A stretch of 64,000 nucleotides of DNA from Ficedula albicollis (lineage: Eukaryota > Chordata > Aves > Passeriformes > Muscicapidae). The stretch covers positions 46,622,081-46,686,080 of the forward strand of contig NC_021673.1 in the NCBI RefSeq assembly GCF_000247815.1, in the 5' to 3' direction. Below the pieces are notes generated by a model that worked only from the letters and a program-made list of their open reading frames with translations, was not told where the DNA came from and ran no database searches. This document shows positions 50,961-64,000 of the stretch, piece by piece. Numbering within the stretch: position 1 is the first letter of the stretch; each line of letters starts with the position of its first letter. A program made the translations under genes and the position numbers.

Positions 50961-53900
50961 GTGAGTTGACATCTAAACTTTTTCAAAGTCTGCGTGTTTT
51001 CTTTTATATAATCTGATAATTTTTTGGGCTGTTTTTTTGCCTTATTAAGGAAAAAAATATTTTAAAATAATTTTTAAAATGAAATATGCTAGGTTGAATA
51101 TCATGTCTTTAAATTTCACTTTTCTGGAGAAGATAGCTTTCTACACTTAAAACCTCTTACAAAAATGATTGTAGGAATTCTCCTTTATTAGTTAACCATT
51201 CAGCTGTTTAAATAACTCATGCTGTTTTTATATTTGTTTAGTAATTCAGCTCTAAAAGGTATTGAAACCATTTTCTGAATGCCTTCCGAAAGAAGTAACC
51301 TTGTAGCATTAAATATCTGTTCAGACACACTGTGGTTTATTTCACAGTGAATAGAAGGCTCTTTTATAGTTAGAATAGGTTTGTGCGTGGGCTGTTGAGT
51401 TCTCATTTTCATGGAGCTATAGGGACCACTTGTGCTGGAGTGGCTGTAATGTAGAAAGCTAGGCAGTGGGAATCATGCATTATTCTGGTGATGTTATTGA
51501 CATGTAGGAGGTTCACTTCTGTCCTGCTCCAACACAATGGAATGATAGCAGCTTATGTCTTTCAGGTACCTTAAGAAGAAAATCTTTTGGTATCTGTAGC
51601 ATTCTCTCAGGTGATACTATCAGCTTTTATCTTGAAGTGTCTTAATAAGAAGCTTTGCCTGCATTGTCAACAACCTTGCATTGTTGGAGTACTTCATCCT
51701 TTACTCTCCAAAACCAGGAGCTTTGAGTTAAAAGGGGGTAACTGCCCCAGTGTAAAACACAGGAGATTCTTCAGTTTTGCAAGTGCAGTGCTGATGACTA
51801 GAGTAAGACCATAATCCATGGCAGGAGTAGTTAAAAGGAAGCAACTCCCTCACGGAGATTTCAGAGATCTTGTCATCTTTCTCCTGTCTACTGTACTTAC
51901 ATCACAGGAAAGTAAACATCATACTCTTCTTGCCTGTTTTGCCCAGCCCCGTCTTATCCTGAAAGAAGCATGTATATATAAAATTGAAGTTGATATGATG
52001 TTTAAAATTCTAAATATACTTCCTATTGATTTTAGCTTGTACCTCTGCTTCTCTTTCTGAATAATTGTTGTGATGCGTAAAACTGGCTTTTGCTTTTCTC
52101 CAAAAGCAATATGAGTAAAAAGTATGAGGGAAGGAAAGAGAAATAAGGCTGCAATATATATACCTAGACTATTTCATTTTAGCATAGCGACAGGCATTTA
52201 TTTCTCTCCATTTTGGAGCCTAGGTTTCAGAATTTGACCTAGTGTGCAGGATTCTTAACACGAAAACTTCTATTGACTATTTTAAGAGAACAAAGCTATG
52301 CTGTCACCTTTTGAACCTTGGAAGTTCCTGTACTTTAAGTTCCAGTTCTCTCTTTTGTATACCTGGTACTTGTTATTTATAACATCAGGCATAGATTTTC
52401 TGTAATTATTGTAATGAGATCATATGATTTCTTTTGAAAGCAGGGTTCATAGATAATTTGACAGATTATTTAATAAATCATATGTTATTTCTCTAAGCCC
52501 TAAAAAGTCCTGTTCAGAGGAGATCATTATCTTGTAAAAATTGTTGTAATCACAAAAGACTTTGAAATATACTCATATCTATTTAAGAAGAATTCAGCCC
52601 ACATGTGCTGAATTTTGAAGCCTAGAGTGGTGTGGTTTCTTTTTAATATCTGAGCAATATTTTAGTAGAGAGATCAGTATATGCACCAGTTTTCATTGTT
52701 GCCAATCAGTGCTTATACAGAGCAACTTTTCAATTTGTGGTTACATTGACTTTGCCGGTACAGGCACAGCTATTGCTTATCTTACATAAGGAATGTACAA
52801 AAAGATCTCCAAGTGGTTGTGCTACAGATGCCGTTATAGCGTGTATTGCTGGAAATATGGAAAGGCATAGCAGTGTGACTGCTAAACTTTGTCCACGTGT
52901 TTTACGTGAATGAATGCAGTGAGCCAGTGGAGGCAAATACATCGATTTCAGAGACTTCAGTTTAAGGCATATAAGAGGATTTGTTGATGTACAAGATGAC
53001 CTTACCTTAAAATGGAATCTGATATCTATATGTTGTTATAACTTAATGATTAAACCACTGTATTTAATCTCCAGTGGGTGGAAACTTTTTGGAAAAAAGT
53101 TGGAGATTTGAGTTTGTTGTTTTGTTTTGTTTAGGTTTTTTTGATTGTCAAATTTAACCAGCAAATTGACTGCAGGGCAATATAAACTTCTTGCAGCACT
53201 TTCTTCTCTAATTTTTTCTTACATTTTTGTTGCATCCATTTCTTAAACAGAAATAAAGATATAGGCCAGATTCTGTACGGACTTAATATTGAAATCTCTA
53301 TGAGCATACCCTTTTGTAAGCTTTATTTTGCTGTAAAAAGGATTCATTTAGAGAGAAAACATGCTTTGGGCTAACTTCTGTAACTGTATAAGTAAAGGTC
53401 ATCTAAAAGCTTTAAAGAGGCAGGATTTTTTCTGTTTTCTTTATAATTACCTCTTAGCTTTCAAAGCTTTGGGCTCTGTCAAGCAAAGATTTACCCTTTT
53501 ATTTTTATAAAAATGTTGTCTCACTGCCACTGATACAAGGAACAGAAACTGAATAAAATTATTGAATTGAGGAACAGGGTTTGGAGGGGGTTTTTTCTTC
53601 AGCCTTTGCACTAACTCTCTTGTTCTTACTGCTTCATCTTGGGTTAGACAATGCTGCTATTCAGATACACTTCATCTTTTTAGAAACATTTTTGTAACTG
53701 ATTGATGACATCAGAAGAGTGATCTCTCACTTTTAGTTCTGGAAACCTCTTCTGCCACTTGTCATGGAAATCACTATCTTGTCATTCCATCTCTTCTGTG
53801 AAGATATAGTGCATCTTTTTATGAGTCCAGTAAATTACCTAGATCAAAATATTTTTTTTTTATGAAGCAGAATAAATTTTGCGAAGCAAATAGTTGTGGT

Positions 53901-54310
53901 TTGTCTGCTCTACTGAGAAGTTTTTAATTTCTTTTTTTTCCCCAGAGGAAAAAATATCCCTGCTATCCCAATTTATCATCTAGTGTGTAATCTAAAGGCA
54001 TTTTTTATAGAACTAGCCAATATCTTTCTACTGGACACATAATCCCTGTGGGATTACAGCTCAGTACTCACAAATAATTTCAGCTTTCAGAACAAGAGAA
54101 TACTTTTTTTTACTTCCATGTAGTAATAAGGAAAAATTCCTCTGAGAAAAATGAGTAAATATTAGGCTTTTTGCACTAACAGTGAAGAGGGAACTTCTGT
54201 TCCATGACTTTTCCCTTATATACTACTCAGAAAGGATATTGAGTTCTGCCTAAATCACACCTTTTTATCCTGATTCTTTCTAGAATCTCATTTTCACTAA
54301 TTTGTGCTTC

Positions 54311-54452
54311 GTGTCAAAAAGTTTTTCATAGTTTGGTTTTTTTTTTGTGTGAGCAACTAAGATATTTAGGATGTCATCTAAGTGTCAAAAAGTTTTTCAT
54401 AGTTTGTTTGTTTTTTTTTTTGTGAGCAACTAAGATATTTAGGATGTCATCT
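54311..54452. repeat. Two-copy tandem duplication, period 71 bp
   Basis: The adjacent copies 54311-54381 and 54382-54452 start GTGTCAAAAAGTTTTTCATA and end TTTAGGATGTCATCT. They differ only within the internal T/G run (TTTGGTTTTTTTTTG versus TTTGTTTGTTTTT type). Confidence 0.95.
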
Positions 54453-57400
54453 GCATGTCCTACACCCCATTGGGATATTTATAAGGATTTCTTAAATCAT
54501 TTTAGGCTGTTTAGTAAAGACATTGAGCCTAGAATGATAAAACATGAACTGTGCCAAAATTCTGTAACATTCATTAGCTTCATTGTAGGACTATTGAACT
54601 CTAATTTGATTTCCCTGCCAATCTGAGCCACCACGAGAGCATCACTGTATCTACAGGCAACTTTGTTACTCTGTTTCAAATGTACCAAAGTTTGGGAAAC
54701 CACTGACCACTGTGTCTAAGATGTCATTCAAATAATGGGGTCCTTAAGTGTTTCTGTCATGTAGATTAGCGATTATATCATCCTCGGTTTTATACAAAAA
54801 TCTGCTGCATTTGCTTCTCTTGAATAGACAGCTCAGTGTTTGCATATAAAAATATATGTGTATATTTTTACTGAAATAGGTCCCAGATTAGATCCTTGTT
54901 ATATTAATCTCTGATCATGCATTACCAAGACATTTAGAGTTTGAAGAGATACACAGTCCAAGTACAAAAATGTTTGATTTAAAGTAGCAGTTCTGCAATT
55001 CTGAAGTAAGTTGAACTTCTTGCTGGAGATTTGCTCCTCACTAGATTCTCACTAGTACATCTATACAGAACTTCATTCAAAGGAGGTAAAGCAAAATCCC
55101 AAGAGTTTCTCAGATAGCATCCCTTTTGCAGCTTCATCTCCAAGGACTCAGTGCCAGAAGGAGGTGCTTGTGCAGCAATTCTCAGAGGTGTCTGTTTCCC
55201 ATGGTCTTAAAAGGCTGCAGAAACCTGTTGGCATATCTCCTGCCGAGGGAGCACAACACTCAATCTCAAATTAGTTGGAGAAAACTTTTTCTTTATCTTA
55301 CTCCTGATCTGAATCTTTTAAGTGGCCTGTAATTAATTTCATTAGTTGCTAAGATAATCCATAATACTCTGTTGCTCTAAGGAATAATTTTATGATAGTT
55401 ATGTTTGTTAGATTGTGAACACAATACTCACTTGTGGGTTGCTGACATGTATAGGTGTACTCACTATAAACAAACAAGTTTTCCTGAAATTGTACATATT
55501 TTTAAAAATCAGATGACTCTTACAATTTCTGTCCTTCTTTTTTGTTAATGTCTTATTTTCATGTTACCAAGCCTGCACCCCTTCTTTATAGACCATCTTT
55601 TATTGGCTTCAGTCTACAAGAGTAATGTCCTTAAGATATTGCCTTTGTATACATGTTAAAAGGGAGCATTTCATTAGATACAAACAACTTAGATCTTCTC
55701 AAATGGGAAGCAGCTAAACTGCATTAGGATACATTATGCAGATCATAACAGGATGTGTTGCTTAAAATCCTTTAAAATAAATACATGGGAAGGAAAATGC
55801 ACCTTCACCCTTCCTGCTGTGTGGTGAATCTCCTTCTGTTTGCACATTCAGGTAGGGCTTTTTTTAATAGTTTTAATGAAATTGGAGAGGATCTCCAGAG
55901 ATGAGAAATGAGAATGCCTCCAGCTCCCACAGTGACTTGGCAGCCTTCTGTCATGGTGCTTTCAGGCCTTACCATACCCTGACACAGGGGCAGCAAGGGG
56001 GGTGGTGAAATTGCCCTGCCTCCAGGGGCAAGTGAGACTGTTCTCCCCTCCTCCTCCACTGGATTTGCATCTTGTTAAGTAAGTTTTAAGTATGGATTTT
56101 TGAGTTTTGCTTATGGTTTGACCGAAATACAATCTAATGACACTTTAAAGATAAAAAATGCTACAATGTTCCTGATGAATATGAACAGTCTGCAAAGGTA
56201 TTTGTGAGTTAGTTTGTTGGGCCAGGCCATTGCCATTGCCATTGCTCAAGAATCAGTACGTTCAATTTTACAACAAAGGTTTGAGAAAATTTGGTTCAAA
56301 TTACTCAGAAGATGAATGCGGCTGATCACAAGTGTTCTAATATAATTAAAACACCAAATAAACAATTATTTAAATAGAATGAGTATAACTATTGTAATTT
56401 AAAGAAATGCATTGTTTGATGGGCATAGTTCTCTTGTGGCACAGCCGCTATGCAGCACTTCATTGTTTACCAGAATGAAAATTGAGCCAATATTGATTGA
56501 TTTATCTGAGTAATTTGGATTTTTTTGTTGTGTAAGTCTTACTGAAGCTTTGAACTTTTCGTTCGGTTTGTAGTGTCATACAGGCTCTACCAAATGCTTA
56601 TGGAAGTGAAATATTGTGCTTCCACAATCAAAACTTGATAGAACATTTTTTTTTAAGCTTAGTAAAATATTTTCAGTAGCTGGGAAGGAAAGCAATTAAT
56701 CAGTGTGATTTTTGTATAATCAAAACTTAATAATATTCTGGTTTGTTGTCATGCAGTCTACAAGCAATACCAGATTCTAAGATATGTATTATTTCATCTA
56801 TAATTATATACTTGCTACTAAGGATAACATAGCTTTTCAAGAAACACTTTTTAAAGTTCAGCGTGAAAATATTATTTGTGTGTCTAGTAATACATAGGAT
56901 ATCCAAATGTGAGAGGGTTGCTGAAATTGATTTGCATTTGAGATCCCATGGCATTCTTTATAGTACTATACGTAGTTTATTTTACCTGGTCTAACTAGAT
57001 TCTGACTGTTGAAATCCCAGACACAGTTTTTCACTATAGGTCTGATAAGAATTTTCATTTTTAATCTGAAATTTAGATACTGTTTTACCTTAGGGGCATG
57101 TTCCATCTGTGTGCCTGGCTTATGGAGTTTGTGAAGGGCTAAATTCAGGCTCACTTACACTTTGAGAAACTCATGGGATGTTTTCAGGATGCTGAGTAGT
57201 AGGACAGTGTGTTAGCAGTATACTTGACTTACTGTTCTTTTTATATTTGCATTTTATGCTTTCTTTTGGAGGAGAGGAAGGAATTGTTTGATATTTAGAT
57301 TTACACACTTGGTTAGAGCAGTGATAGAATGCTAATAGGCCTTTTCCATTTCTGATGGGCTTCCTTTTAATTTACCTTTTTGATTTTTACAATAACCTTC

Positions 57401-60400
57401 TTTCAGTTGGCCAGAATTCTCAAGCACAGCATTCTAAAGTTAAATACTGGTGGGGTTTATTCCAGTGTTTATCTTTCTGTCTTATGAAATGAAACAGAAT
57501 GAGTATTCATGAGTAAGTCTCAGTGACTGGTTCCAGAGTCCCTGGAATTCTTATCTTCTTCCATCTTGTCACTTTGGATGCTGCCTAGAAGCTCTGCAGC
57601 TGATACCAGATTGGAGAAAACTTGGCTATTTTTTGTCCCAAAGCACTAGATAATACAGGAATGCTCTGCTAATTTTTTTTTTTTTAAGTAAATACTTAAA
57701 TCTTGATAAGATTGTCCAAGGTTATGGAATCACTTTTTTCTGCCTATGTCAGAATCCTGTTCTGCTATGTGAATTTAGTACATCTCTGACTACATTTGCT
57801 GTATCAAGTGTGATGTAGAATAATATCAGTTCTGTGGCTGAGAAGGCTAGGATAGTGAATGGCTGGGCTACTAATTCACTCTATGTGATATGGTTATATC
57901 CCTGTGTATCTGTAACTAAACACAGTGTATTTGATTTTTTTGTATGTGTCTCGGGATACACTTAACTCAAAGTGTCAAGAAATTTTTAGCAACCATGAGA
58001 ATCAAAATTTAATTTGAATTGGATCTAAGGTGAGAGGTTTTTTTGGTTTTTTACTGCTGATTATTTGAGCCCCAAAGCCTGTTGTATCAAAAATACTAGG
58101 CTTCATGGAACCTATGCTAAAATCATGATCCTCAGATAACATTTTGCTTAAGAGAATCTATCAACACAAATCAAATAGTACTGAATTATTAAAAATCTTG
58201 TCTCAGCTTGACTTTTAATACCAAGTTGTACATATTTCCATGTTCTGTAGCATTAATGAGAGCATATAAGCTGTAGGTGCTGCTTTCATTATTATTATAG
58301 CTGAATTTCATTAGTCTGTAGACCGGGACCTCATTGTCATTAGCTCAATCCAAGCATGAAAAATAATTTCTTGCTCCAGAGAACAATCTAGCTTGTTTCC
58401 TGTATTCAAAATAGTATCAAGGAATGGCCTAAAAGTGACTCTCCCTAATAGGAAATATTTTCACTCAGAATGACCATTCTGGGTAAAGCAGATCATTGAG
58501 CAATGATCAGTTCTGTGCAAGCAGATATGAATGTTTGGCTAGTTGATTACTGATGAAAAAGAATCTTCATTTTATTAAAAATTCAAATTCTTATGGTCAC
58601 AGGAGTATTTTAAAATCCTTAGTCTTCATGTGAAGTTGCTACCAGAAACTAAAAGAGCTTTGGAAGATTTTGGTTGCTGGTGTTGAAGATGAGATATAGT
58701 TATATGTAAAATGGTTTACTGTTACTTTTTGCAAACTTATATTGCAAACCCTTCAACAAGACCTTCCTTTTTTTGTTACATCCATTCTCTTACTCAATCT
58801 TCTTGCTGACAAGTCTACTGAAAGTGAAATAGTTTGCTACATTTCATTGTGTCGGGACATGTTTAACTAGGATATAGGAGGATGAAATCTAATGTAGGAA
58901 TTAGATTCCCTACTGAAGAGGAGTGCTCCGTCCTTTGACTTCTGAATCACCTATTAGTGGACAATCAGAGTAAAAGGTCTTGACATAAACTCTTTGTTGA
59001 TCCTCGTTGCTCCCTTATTTTCTTGCCAATGTTTCTTTCTATTGAAACATTAGAACTATTGAAAAATACTTATTGATTTTTAAAATATATTTCAACTTAC
59101 ACTTTAGCAAGGCATCCAGTAAACCTTAGCTATGTTGTCTGTATCCTTGCTCTCTTCATTTTATAAGGCTGGAGCATTGCTGGAAAGCTGGTGTTGTTCA
59201 AAATGTTGCCATGAGCAAATTTGCAGGTCATACAGAGCTTGATTTTAAAAGCAGTGTATGGATGCAGATAAATGGGGAATATAGTTGAAATGCTTTTGTT
59301 GGAGAGGGAGACAATCCTTGCCATCAGGCTGTGAAGATAGGGGACTCTCAGGCATGTAAATTAGGCAAAGGAGACAAAAAGCCTGACAGAGAATTTCAGA
59401 TATAGGTTGTTTGTCTGATGGAAATTGTGAGTAAAAGTATAGAAGTAGAACAAAGGTATGCTGGTTGTGGCAAGTGAAACCAAGCAATGCGACCATTTAG
59501 AGTGAAATAAAAGCACTGTTTAAGAAGTTAGAGATTGTTGGAAAGATGAAAATTACTTCAGAAGTGCCAGTCAAAACATAAATACAGTGGAAGGAAGCAA
59601 AATGCTTAAATTTTTTCCTGGATATCTCATCCATCTAATGGTTGGTTAATGCATTTGTTAACAAGTACCTACTTCTACGGTTCCCCAACAGAGAGCCCAT
59701 GCTCACAGGCCGATCCCTGGCAATGCTAATCATATCTACGCTTTATGGACATGGTGCTGTATAATTTCAGATGACTGTGGTTCTATGTAAGTTTTGAAAC
59801 AAGGCTATGTTTAAAAATAGCATTTGTGTTCATAGAGGTTAGGTTTCCAGTAGATTACTGCAGTAACTGACCCTCCTCTCCAAGTTCAAAGTGTTTCAAT
59901 GCAGCATCTTCAGTGATGTAACATCAACATTTTAAATTATGAAGACTATACTAGTTAAACATTTATAAAGTGCCCACTGCTGTCATTTCTTTAAACTATT
60001 AAAATGTAATGTTTTTATTTGAACATCATTATAAATTTATAACAAACTTAATTTGTGGTGATGCAGTATTCTACGGGCTGTGAATTACTGTCCTAAATTT
60101 CACACAGCAGATGCTTTCTCTGGGATCCAGTGCCTCATTGATGAGTTCATATGATGCAGCATAAGAATATCTGACTATTTGCATTCCAGCTCTATTCTGC
60201 TTATACAGCTTGCTTTTTTAGACCACTAAGGGGCCTTTTAAGAGTGTTGAAGTTGACACACAATTCTCAGTCTCATAGTTACCTAAATTCTTTAATATCA
60301 GTAAAAGAGTGGTTCTTCCAGAAATATGTACTATTCATTAGTAATGAATCAACAGATGTATGTCATTTGATACCATCCAATAGCTCCAATGATTTAAAAT

Positions 60401-60766
60401 AATTTTGAAGGAATTATATTGGTGTACATAGTTGCAAGAGAACTGCTATAAAGCATAACAAGTACACATTGAAAAGTCAAAATGGTATGTTCCATAGTGC
60501 ATGTTTTACCTCATGGATGAAAATCTGAATTTTGTGCTGTAAATCCTTGGAAATTTTAATGTATAGAGTTACTGCATATTAGAATATCATCAGAAAAAGA
60601 TAATTTAAAGCAAAACCTCCTCCGCCTGTGCTAAACAAAATGCACATATAAAAATCTGCCACGTATACAGGATGTGATCCATATATATGTGATGTAAGGC
60701 AGGTATGCTGAACAGTGGAATCTACCAGACTAATAATTTAAACAAAAAAAACCCCCAAACATTATT

Positions 60767-60795
60767 TGTAACTGCAATTTACTATTGCAGTTACA
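60767..60795. repeat. Perfect 12-bp hairpin, 5-nt loop
   Basis: The arms TGTAACTGCAAT (60767-60778) and ATTGCAGTTACA (60784-60795) are exact reverse complements around TTACT. No tRNA, known small RNA or mobile-element context was recognised around it. Confidence 0.9.
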
Positions 60796-63700
60796 TTTCA
60801 ACACTTAAAAATAGAAGAGTCAAGGTAGGATACCCTTTGCTCATTCTGACTGAGTGCTTCCTTTGTGGCTTTTCATGCAAGAGGCCAGTATTTAAAGAGA
60901 AGTGCCAGCACAGGGCTGTCTGTGTGCTTCTCTGGGCAGAGATTTTCCCTGCAATGGGCTTGAGGAGAAAGAAAAGCAGAATTTCCCAAGGGAGCTTGGG
61001 CACAGTGTTGCTTGTCCTGAGTGCTGGAGCAGAAAAGCTCTGCAGAGCTTACTAGTAAAGCAGCATTTTGTCAGCTGTAAAATTTTAAGTAAGAGTCCTT
61101 ATTGAGTAGCTGTGTGTCACTTATTTTCATTAGTGCAACAGGCTGCACAAAGCAGGTTAAAGTTAAAATCAATGTCACATTAATCTTTTATGATCTAATA
61201 ATTCCCATGGAAATGAGTATATTAACACATCCTCATATTGCTACTTTTCTGCAAGGTACTAACAATGTTTAAATGCTATAAAAGGAAATTTTTAGCGTAT
61301 GTGATAAAACAGCAGGTGTGCATAAAGCATAAAAGGAATTCTGGCTTAAAAAGGTCAGGGCTCTCTTATAATTTTAAGCCATTAGTACAGTTTAGTATTT
61401 GCAATATAAATGAGGGTGTATTCACAAAATGGCACACAATATTTATTTTTAAAGTCCATAACTATAAGACAGCTAGGAGTAGTTTGGGCAACATGTATCA
61501 GTCAGTTATAGGAGATCTTGACTCTACTAATATAGCAATATTTATTTTACTTTGGTGAGGAAAGTTCTTATTGCTGAAAAAGAAATTACAGGTGCCATTG
61601 AAGGACCTAAATAATATGCCCTCATAATTGCTGGAGTGGACTGTTGCTCCACTGAAGAGCTGTGATGGCATCAGAGAGATGCCATCTCAAGCAATTTATT
61701 CATGTAATTGTAGTTCCAAGATGAAATATATATTACATTTTGAAAGTGCTGTTATTTAATCATGATTGATTTTATAGTCTCTTCTAGTCTCTATATCACC
61801 ATTATATTTCATAGGATCTTTTCCTTTTTCTTGACATGTCTTATTCTACATTTCCACCTCTAGTTACATGGTTTTGATTCTTCACTCCTTTCCTCAGTTC
61901 CAGATGCTCCTGTTTTTTTTCTTAAAACTTACTTTTTTTTTTTTTCAAATGAAGCTGAAAGCAATCAGTGTTGGAGATTGGAGGACCAAAAATTTTAAAA
62001 TTTTCTCATTTTTCTCATCTTACACTTCGACCACTGCGGATTTCAACAAAATCTTATTTTCCCTCTTCAGCTTCATATTTCAGTTTTGCTTAGCTGTTTA
62101 TGATCTCAAGAGCACATAATTGCACTGGCATACTGTTATGGGCTTGTGTGTGTACACCTATTAGGCTTATATACTCTTCTGTAATCATTTAAAAATTTCT
62201 CATTAAATAATAATTTGTCCTGTTTTTCAGTATTTGCATGTACAAAATGGTTAAAAGTTTTAAAAATTGCAAGGATTTAAAATAACTTAATTTTCCAAAT
62301 TCAGTTACAGAGATTCCTAAGGAAATTTAATTTCCTGGAAGTACTAATTTACTCATGAATTTCAGACCTACAAAAGTTTCTCTGTTTGGCTGCCAAAATC
62401 ATTAGATATTTTAAGTCCTAGTCCCTTATTTCTCTTATAAAAGGATTGAAAGAGACCAAAGAACTGATGAGGAGCCAGAAATTCCATGGGATATTAAGTA
62501 TCTAGTTTAGCAGTTTTAACTTTATTAAAGTTCCTTCAATTGTGCGTTTCAAGAAGCTGTGATGTGAGACTAAGTTACGTGGGAAGCCTGATAGTCTTCC
62601 TAAAAACAAAACTAGAATCAGTTGACTTTTGTTTTGTGAAGCTTCTATCTTTTTCCTCATTCCCCTTTTAACAAGTTGTTTTAAATGGGAGATGAACCCA
62701 GTAATGATGTAATCAAGCTTTTGACCCACGCAGTTCAAATGGCTTTGAAATGAGGGGAACCAGATTGGTCTATCCCTACTAGAAAATAAAAGCAGTGGAG
62801 TATCAATCTGCCAAGATTGTTTTATTCAACTTTTGCCTAATACCTTGTAGAGTACTTCAAGAACTTAAAAAATTATGATACTTCTATTTGAACTTGGATG
62901 AGAAAGTGGAATACAAATATAATCACTCTGGCAGTGATTTATTGACCCTGGAACATCTGGGAGTAAGGACAGGTGTAGAGAACAGTGGCAGGATGTGGAT
63001 TGGAATGTGAAAGGAGCAGCATTGACTGTGGCATAACACCTGTAAGTGAGAAAGAAAAATAGTGATCTTGAAATGGGTAGAGGTGGGAAATGTAAAGGAG
63101 TGATGAACACTCTCTTAATATCTTGGCAGCACTGTAGTTCTGAATGTAGTTCTCAAACAATATGGAACACGTCAGATTTTGAGACTGCTGAATATAATGG
63201 TTTTAGTGTGATAAGGATCTCATGTCCTGCTCTGTGCAGCCTGTCCCCTCTGTAGAGCTGCTTTGATCCAGCTCCCCACCCAACTACTGGGGTTCAGTCT
63301 GAAACCTTTCTGTTCCAGAAGAAAGGAAGAAAAGAGGTTGGAGGTTGTGGTACTTCTCATGTAGCTTTCTTTTCTCCCCTCTGATGGACCAGGATGTATC
63401 TCCCACTCTGCTGCAAATAAAAGGGATCAGAGCTGGACTTTTATGTTATAATGTCTGAAGTGGGGAATGCACTTCAGTGAAGCAATCTGTATTTAGAAAC
63501 ACTATAGGGAATGAGAAGTGGCATCAAAACTACCATGAATTAGAGTGTCATCACTGGATGAGGTGTTCTAGGGATGTTTTCTAGCCACAATCTCACTAAT
63601 AGTGAGAATAGCAAGTTACTTGAACCCTGATCCAAAAGACTTAATAATAAAATAGCAGGGGTATTGTGCTAATGTCATGTGAGACACAAATGCTATAGCT

Positions 63701-64000
63701 CATCAATTTGTTTTAAGGAAAGCAAAAGGCATGTTTCTGTTTCAAACAGAAAACCAACCAATGTGCATGAAACAGTTGGGCAGTTGTTGGTCCCACACTA
63801 GTAAAGCAGCTGTAGGTGCAGAGGCCTCTGCACCCTCCATGAGTCCAACTGTTCTGGAAGGCTGCCAGCACAGATGTGCTCACCATGCAGTGTGCTCCAG
63901 CACCCAGGTTCCTCCATGCTCCAGCCAGACCTGAGACCACACTTGCAGTACAGAAAGTATGTGTGTCTGGTCTAGGGACCACCTCAGAATGCAAGCATCA

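Larger units (their letters stand above)
50961..64000 (+). other. ULK4: ULK4 intron, 5' part (partial)
   Basis: This sequence starts with GTGAGT after exon D, and no acceptor-exon-donor unit continuing the frame was recognised before the window ends. It holds a 71-bp-period tandem duplication (54311-54452), a GC-richer patch (about 55810-56060), AT-rich stretches that may be conserved (about 56210-56530 and 58190-58400), a 12-bp perfect hairpin (60767-60795) and a GC-richer patch near 63720-63950. I see no other gene. Confidence 0.55.

Noticed and set aside
60705..61055. Plus-strand open frame of 116 codons
   Set aside because: It has no recognisable domain, no promoter and no consistent splice sites, and it overlaps frames in other phases and on the other strand. 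Its length is plausible by chance in this much sequence.
63720..63994. GC-richer end of window with opposing open frames of 67 and 93 codons
   Set aside because: The frames oppose each other on the two strands, no domain is recognised, and they are not in a context joining the ULK4 frame.

Overview
This is a stretch of vertebrate, almost certainly avian, nuclear DNA. It is AT-rich and non-coding for nearly its whole length. The bird assignment rests on CR1 LINE 3' ends in both clean and decayed form, a tRNA-derived SINE with a CR1-like tail that resembles the songbird TguSINE1 family, and a solo LTR of a common avian ERVL-type family. The SINE favours a passerine. These family names come from recognition by eye, not from a repeat search.

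The only gene I can support is on the + strand. Four short coding exons (16005-16110, 38413-38579, 41847-41945, 50775-50960) have consensus AG/GT splice sites and join in one open frame of 558 nt (186 codons). The predicted peptide reads as the helical C-terminal HEAT/ARM-repeat region of ULK4, the Unc-51-like pseudokinase. The introns between them are about 22.3, 3.3 and 8.8 kb. At least 16 kb of intron lies upstream and at least 13 kb downstream, so neither end of the gene is in the window. I found no promoter, first exon, last exon or poly(A) site.

The introns hold: a SINE near 6.3 kb; CR1 pieces near 16.7, 18.6-18.95 and 40.5 kb; an antisense solo LTR at 28576-29185 with a perfect 5-bp target-site duplication; an unbroken (GATA)n array of about 188 copies at 43447-44197, followed by (CATA)n; and at least eight two-copy local tandem duplications with periods of 26 to 94 bp. 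The open frames in these introns are short and unrelated to one another. The very long antisense frames at 43.4-44.2 kb are translations of the GATA satellite.

I looked for an undescribed system and did not find one. The most notable items are the very long pure GATA array between two coding exons, the recurrent small tandem duplications, an unexplained composition-distinct block at 47.6-48.5 kb, and a few stretches that could be conserved non-coding elements.
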